Shown here: positions 6,896 to 8,115 of the stretch, in pieces
Layout of the letters: each line of letters opens with the position of its first letter
Numbering within the stretch: the stretch's first letter is position 1
Notes under the pieces: generated by a model
What the model saw: only the letters and a program-made list of their open reading frames with translations
Database searches by the model: none
What the model was told of the DNA's origin: nothing
Source: Chitinophagaceae bacterium
GTDB lineage: Bacteria > Bacteroidota > Bacteroidia > Chitinophagales > Chitinophagaceae
Assembly: GCA_026785745.1 (NCBI GenBank)
Contig: JAJAZO010000195.1
Coordinates: 1 to 8,115, forward strand
Direction of reading: 5' to 3'
DNA length: 8,115 nt
Translations under genes and position numbers: made by a program

Positions 6896-8113
6896 ATGAC
6901 AACTTTTCTTATTACCATAATAGTACTGGCACTTATTTTTGACTACATCAATGGTTTTCATGATGCAGCAAACTCAATAGCCACCATTGTATCTACCAAA
7001 GTACTTACACCTTTTCAGGCGGTTCTTTGGGCAGCATTATTTAATTCTCTCGCCTTTTTTATTTTTAAAGATCATGGGGTGGCTGATACTGTAGCCAAAA
7101 CAGTAAAGCCTGATTTGGTTGGCGACGGGATGAGTATGCAGGTAGTAATATTTTCAGGATTGATAGCAGCCATCTGTTGGAATTTATTAACCTGGTGGTT
7201 TGGTATTCCTTCATCCTCATCGCATACATTGATTGGTGGGTTTGCAGGTGCTGCGGTAGCTGCAGGCGGGTTTGCAGCAGTCAATTCATCCATCATTCTT
7301 AAAACTGCCGCATTCATCTTTTTGGCACCCATTGTTGGTATGATAATGGCCTTTCTAATGTCCTTATGGTTTTTGAGCTCTTTTAAAAAGGGGTGGACTT
7401 CAAAAATATTTTCCATTGCAGTAATCATATTTGTTATTATTTTTCTCTATTCCAGCCTCCAGGTTGACAGAGCTATTGTTTCCAAAAAAACAGACTACGA
7501 TAATTATATTTTACAAGTTATTTTCTATTCAAAGAATTTTAAATGGATACTCTTGTCTCTCATTTTACTTATCATGGCCATTTTTGCCCTATATCTCAAT
7601 AGGCTAAATACACACAAAGCCAATCAATGGTTTAAAAAGTTACAGCTAATTTCTTCAGCTGCATTTAGTATAGGCCATGGTGGTAATGATGCTCAAAAGG
7701 TAATGGGTATTATTACAGCAGCATTGATAGCTGGAGGTAGTATTACCGAATTCAGTCAGATGCCCAATTGGGTACCCATCGCCTGTTATGCCGCCATCGG
7801 AATAGGAACAATGAGCGGCGGTTGGAAAATTGTAAAGACGATGGGAACAAAAATTACAAAAGTTACTCCTTTTGAAGGTGTTGCCGCAGAAACTGCGGGT
7901 GCTGTTACCTTGTTTGTAACAGAAGCCCTGAAAATACCTGTAAGCACAACACATACTATTACCGGAGCTATTATGGGTGTAGGTGCCACCAAAAGACTTT
8001 CTGCTGTACGGTGGGGTGTAACCTTAAGTCTTGTTTGGTCATGGGTACTAACCATTCCGATTAGCGGGTTGCTGGCAGCAGGTGTTTACTTTGTAGTTAA
8101 ACTTTTTATTTAA
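6896..8113 (+). CDS. pit: Pit-type low-affinity inorganic phosphate transporter
   Basis: This is a 405-residue inner-membrane protein of the PiT (PHO4) family, which carries phosphate, generally as a metal-phosphate complex with protons in bacteria. The family's inverted internal repeat is clear. The first signature GFHDAANSIATIVSTKVLTP (20-39) pairs with GHGGNDAQKVMGIITAALI (260-278), and GIPSSSSHTLIGG (103-115) pairs with KIPVSTTHTITGAIMGVGA (346-364). About ten hydrophobic segments are visible, with a central, more variable linker around 160-250 that holds Lys-rich stretches. The length is within the family range. I chose the ATG at 6896; an in-frame TTG 6 nt upstream would add only two residues (M-F) and is less likely. 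The first signature has His where many relatives have Asn (GFND), a variant that I believe also occurs in other members. The gene completes the inner-membrane step for phosphate entering through the outer-membrane proteins encoded on the other strand. The stop codon TAA lies 2 nt before the window end, so what follows is unseen. Confidence 0.95.
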   Translation: MTTFLITIIVLALIFDYINGFHDAANSIATIVSTKVLTPFQAVLWAALFNSLAFFIFKDHGVADTVAKTVKPDLVGDGMSMQVVIFSGLIAAICWNLLTWWFGIPSSSSHTLIGGFAGAAVAAGGFAAVNSSIILKTAAFIFLAPIVGMIMAFLMSLWFLSSFKKGWTSKIFSIAVIIFVIIFLYSSLQVDRAIVSKKTDYDNYILQVIFYSKNFKWILLSLILLIMAIFALYLNRLNTHKANQWFKKLQLISSAAFSIGHGGNDAQKVMGIITAALIAGGSITEFSQMPNWVPIACYAAIGIGTMSGGWKIVKTMGTKITKVTPFEGVAAETAGAVTLFVTEALKIPVSTTHTITGAIMGVGATKRLSAVRWGVTLSLVWSWVLTIPISGLLAAGVYFVVKLFI

Positions 8114-8115
8114 TC

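Noticed and set aside
7072..7428. Minus-strand open frame of 118 codons
   Set aside because: It is antisense to conserved membrane segments of Pit, with no plausible domain or promoter.

Overview
The window looks like a chromosomal segment of a Bacteroidota bacterium, probably near Chitinophagaceae or Sphingobacteriaceae. The base composition is moderately AT-rich. There is a TonB-dependent receptor with an N-terminal carboxypeptidase-regulatory-like domain, there are lipoproteins with short signal peptides, start codons lack clear Shine-Dalgarno sequences, and one promoter resembles the Bacteroidota TAnnTTTG -7 type. The taxonomic placement is inference from these traits.

Layout from left to right. 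Positions 1-382 (minus) hold the N-terminal part of an unrecognised small lipoprotein gene that runs off the left edge. A strong rho-independent terminator lies at 414-439 and closes the minus-strand unit to its right. That unit encodes a beta-helix-like lipoprotein (464-1813) and a 933-residue TonB-dependent receptor (1864-4665), 50 nt apart. Upstream on the same strand is a phosphate-selective porin O/P family protein (4779-5978). A divergent intergenic region (5979-6153) follows, and then on the plus strand a DUF47/PhoU-like Pit accessory protein (6154-6801) and a Pit-type inorganic phosphate transporter (6896-8113).

The genes read as a phosphate acquisition locus. The porin and the TonB-dependent receptor with its partner lipoprotein would bring phosphate or a phosphate-containing ligand across the outer membrane, and Pit with its DUF47 partner would carry it across the inner membrane. 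The receptor's ligand is inferred from context only.

The most notable signal is regulatory. Directly upstream of the receptor gene, six consecutive hexamers related to TTAACA/GTAACA lie in exact 11-bp register on the gene's sense strand and end 9 nt before a -7-like element. A second, partly degenerate array in the same orientation and at nearly the same distance from the start codon precedes the porin gene. This is the architecture of PhoP/PhoB Pho boxes, and it would tie the porin and the receptor/lipoprotein unit to phosphate starvation. No such array is apparent before the DUF47-pit pair. No RNA genes, CRISPR arrays, insertion sequences or attachment sites were seen.
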